Assembly: GCA_963726795.1 (NCBI GenBank)
Contig: CAVSDD010000003.1
Coordinates: forward strand, 62,001 to 126,000
From: Hyphomicrobium_A sp963726795
GTDB lineage: Bacteria; Pseudomonadota; Alphaproteobacteria; Rhizobiales; Hyphomicrobiaceae
DNA: 64,000 bases
Direction of reading: 5' to 3'
Shown here: piece after piece, positions 62,103-64,000 of the stretch
Layout of the letters: every line of letters starts with the position of its first letter
Numbering within the stretch: position 1 is the first letter of the stretch
Program-made: the position numbers and the translations under genes
Notes under the pieces: generated by a model
The model's input: only the letters and a program-made list of their open reading frames with translations
What the model was told of the DNA's origin: nothing
The model's database searches: none

Positions 62103-64000
62103 TCAGCCCGAACTCATTGCGCTAAGCAGCTCCGCGGGTGAAGCGGGAGGTGCCGGTGGCGGCGATGACATGAGCGGCATCAGCCCCTCGGCGATGGGAG
62201 GCGCTTGAGGAGAAGAATACGGCGCCGGAGGCGGTGCGGCTGCGGCGAGCAGCGGCAACAGGGCGGCGGTAATCGGCGATGGCGCCGGGGGCGGCAATTG
62301 CACGGGCGGCGGAGAACCGCCGAACTCAACGGGCGTGGCCGGCGCAACCGGCGGCGGCGGCGGGAGACTCATTGCCGGGCGTGGTGCCCGCGGACGCACG
62401 GTACTGTTCGGCAGAATGCTGGCACCGAGCGCGGGCGGAAGATCGGATGCAGGCGGCGGCAGCTCGCTGCCATTGCCGTTTGCGTGCACCGGCGGGGGCG
62501 TGGCTCCGCGGGCTTTCTTGCGCCCTTTCTGTTCGTTCTGTGCGGTCTTCGACTTGGGTCGGAAGAAGCCGCGCGGGCGCAGCTTGTGCTCGGCCGTGCG
62601 CACCATCTTGAGGAGCTGAAGTACGTCGCGCTCCGACATGGGCTCGCCGTAGTAAAACCCCTGCGCATACTGGCAGCCGATGGAGCGAAGGAAGGCAACG
62701 TCTTCGGCCGCTTCTACGCCTTCGGCCACGACTTTTTTACCGAGCTCATGTGCGAGCGCAACGATGGAGCGGACGATGGCGCCGCCGGCTCCGTTGCTCG
62801 AGCCGCTCGACTGGACGAGCGCCCGATCGATCTTGATGGTGTCAAACGGGAAGCGCTGCAGGTAGGCGAGCGACGAGTAGCCCGTACCGAAATCGTCGAG
62901 CGCCAGCTCGGCACCGGCCCCACGCAGCCACTCGAGAATTTCGGTGGCCTGCTCAGGGTTCTCCATCACCAGGCTCTCGGTGATCTCCAGCCGCAGCGAA
63001 CCCTTCGGCACGATGTTGCGGCCAAGGATGTGGCGGATTTCCTGGATGAGGTTCTGACGGAAGATCTGCCGGCTCGAGACGTTGACCGAGACAAACAGGG
63101 GATCTTCCTCGCGCGGAAGCTCGCGCTGCCAGCGCGCGGCCTCATGTGCGGCGCGCAGCAGCACGTGCGAGCCGAGTTTCACGATGAGATCGGATTCTTC
63201 CGCGATCGGCACGAAGTCGACCGGGTTCATCAGGCCATGCTTGGGATGCTCCCAGCGCACAAGCGCCTCAAATCCCGCCAGCTCCTCGGTCGGGAGATAG
63301 ATGATGGGCTGATACAGCACCCTGATCTGGTTCTTGGCGAGCGCCTTGCGCAGATCGCTTTCGAGCGCCACGCGGTCGTCACGGTCTCCGCGCATTTCGG
63401 GGCGGAAGATCTCGATCCGGTCGGCACCGCCGCGCTTGGCGCGGTACATAGCGATCTCGGCCTCCTTGTAGAGGTCGAGGTGGCCAGGTTCGCTGCCGTC
63501 GTAGACGGCAATGCCAAGCGAGCCTGTCAACACGATCTCCTGGCCGGCGATCTTGATCGGCGCACGCAGCGATCGGCGCAGGCGCTCGGCCATCGAGGCA
63601 AGCTCCTGAGGGCTTTGCTCGGAGAGCAACAGGACTGCAAACTGATCGCCGCCTACTCGCGCCAGAGTGTCCTGCGGGCCCAAATGCGTCTGCAGCCGGC
63701 GCGCAACCGTCAGCAACAAGCTGTCGCCGACAACAAGGCCGAACGACACGTTCACGCTTTTGAACTTGTCGATGTCGATGAAGAAGATGCTCGGACGCAC
63801 CAGATCCTTCTGCTTGGCACGCATCACCGCGACACCAAGGCGGTCGAGCATCAACTCACGGTTGGGAAGTCCAGTCAGGCTGTCGTGCACCGCGTCGTGT
63901 AGCAGTCGCTCGTGCGCACGCTTGGCGTCCGTTACATCGCGAATGAGGCCGACGCACCGTAGCGCCCGCGCATCCGCGTTGGGGACACTTGCCGCTTCGA
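62103..64000 (-). CDS. PAS-GGDEF-EAL protein, 5' end outside window
   Basis: The frame enters at 64000 within a PAS/PAC end (RCVGLIRDVTDAKRAHERL), then a GGDEF domain (HDSLTGLPNRELMLDRLG) in which the signature is GGDQF, not GGDEF, and no RxxD inhibitory site is seen. The EAL domain is intact: FEALVRWEHP, EITESLVMENP, DDFGTGYSSLAYL, IKIDRAL, AEGVE. So the likely activity is c-di-GMP phosphodiesterase, with the degenerate GGDEF perhaps regulatory. A Pro-rich tail of about 150 residues follows before the stop at 62103, where a frameshift is suspected. Confidence 0.9.
   Translation of the reverse strand, partial: EAASVPNADARALRCVGLIRDVTDAKRAHERLLHDAVHDSLTGLPNRELMLDRLGVAVMRAKQKDLVRPSIFFIDIDKFKSVNVSFGLVVGDSLLLTVARRLQTHLGPQDTLARVGGDQFAVLLLSEQSPQELASMAERLRRSLRAPIKIAGQEIVLTGSLGIAVYDGSEPGHLDLYKEAEIAMYRAKRGGADRIEIFRPEMRGDRDDRVALESDLRKALAKNQIRVLYQPIIYLPTEELAGFEALVRWEHPKHGLMNPVDFVPIAEESDLIVKLGSHVLLRAAHEAARWQRELPREEDPLFVSVNVSSRQIFRQNLIQEIRHILGRNIVPKGSLRLEITESLVMENPEQATEILEWLRGAGAELALDDFGTGYSSLAYLQRFPFDTIKIDRALVQSSGSSNGAGGAIVRSIVALAHELGKKVVAEGVEAAEDVAFLRSIGCQYAQGFYYGEPMSERDVLQLLKMVRTAEHKLRPRGFFRPKSKTAQNEQKGRKKARGATPPPVHANGNGSELPPPASDLPPALGASILPNSTVRPRAPRPAMSLPPPPPVAPATPVEFGGSPPPVQLPPPAPSPITAALLPLLAAAAPPPAPYSSPQAPPIAEGLMPLMSSPPPAPPASPAELLSAMSSG

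Noticed and set aside
62205..63902. 565-codon open frame antisense to the EAL gene
   Set aside because: It mirrors the third-position GC bias of the real gene; composition is Arg/Gly-rich without motifs.

Overview
The window is about 64 kb of GC-rich DNA, densely packed with short operons. Gene content points to an alphaproteobacterium of the order Hyphomicrobiales (Rhizobiales), perhaps Hyphomicrobium-like. Supporting signs are a CcrM-type GANTC methyltransferase, a FO ATP synthase operon with paired b' and b subunits, ispH-thrB-rnhA in a row, hdaA-perM-pgsA next to purM, mutY-dciA-dsbA-smc, and an ETF-ubiquinone oxidoreductase gene divergent from a family 4/5-like uracil-DNA glycosylase. 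I found no rRNA, no convincing tRNA, no CRISPR array, no phage and no insertion sequence. Almost everything is chromosomal housekeeping.

Layout. 1-614: 3' part of a secreted cysteine-repeat protein. 1057-7037: RNase D, a frameshifted DnaJ-like gene, then ppx-ppk with a candidate Pho box. 7128-10750: hdaA, perM, pgsA and DUF2066, divergent from purM (10933). purM and purN (13952) are separated by three accessory genes. 14824-20712: a frameshifted cytochrome P450, a reductase-fold protein, ndk, a GYF-domain membrane protein and an ABC-F ATPase. 20716-25031: the glyQ/glyS operon with two small unknown genes inside it. 25261-31114: glycosyltransferase, S49 peptidase, frameshifted TrmN6-like methyltransferase, DUF2007, polyprenyl synthase, ispE. 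31151-36364: TPR protein, ETF-QO, uracil-DNA glycosylase, frameshifted moaB. 36411-43400: TPR-like membrane protein, an intergenic region rich in hairpins, glycosyltransferase, radical SAM protein, rnhB, ccrM, flavin monooxygenase. 43540-50457: mutY, dciA, two DsbA-like oxidoreductases, smc. 50466-55639: a seven-helix patatin-like protein divergent from atpI-B-E-F'-F. 55669-64000: lipoprotein, ispH-thrB-rnhA, peroxiredoxin, DsbD-like protein, YqgE, and a PAS-GGDEF-EAL protein cut by the window end.

The most striking general feature is that six otherwise well-preserved genes carry one apparent frameshift each. Five shift in the +1 direction, as if one extra base were present, and one shifts -1. 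That pattern looks more like residual sequence error, or recent decay, than normal variation, and it matters for anyone using the annotation. I did not find a clearly new multi-gene defence or metabolic system. The best candidates for undescribed biology are the CX9C-repeat secreted protein, the seven-helix patatin, the hairpin-rich intergenic region at 37.2-37.7 kb, the two unknown genes embedded between glyQ and glyS, and the long Pro/Ala-rich tail of the EAL protein.
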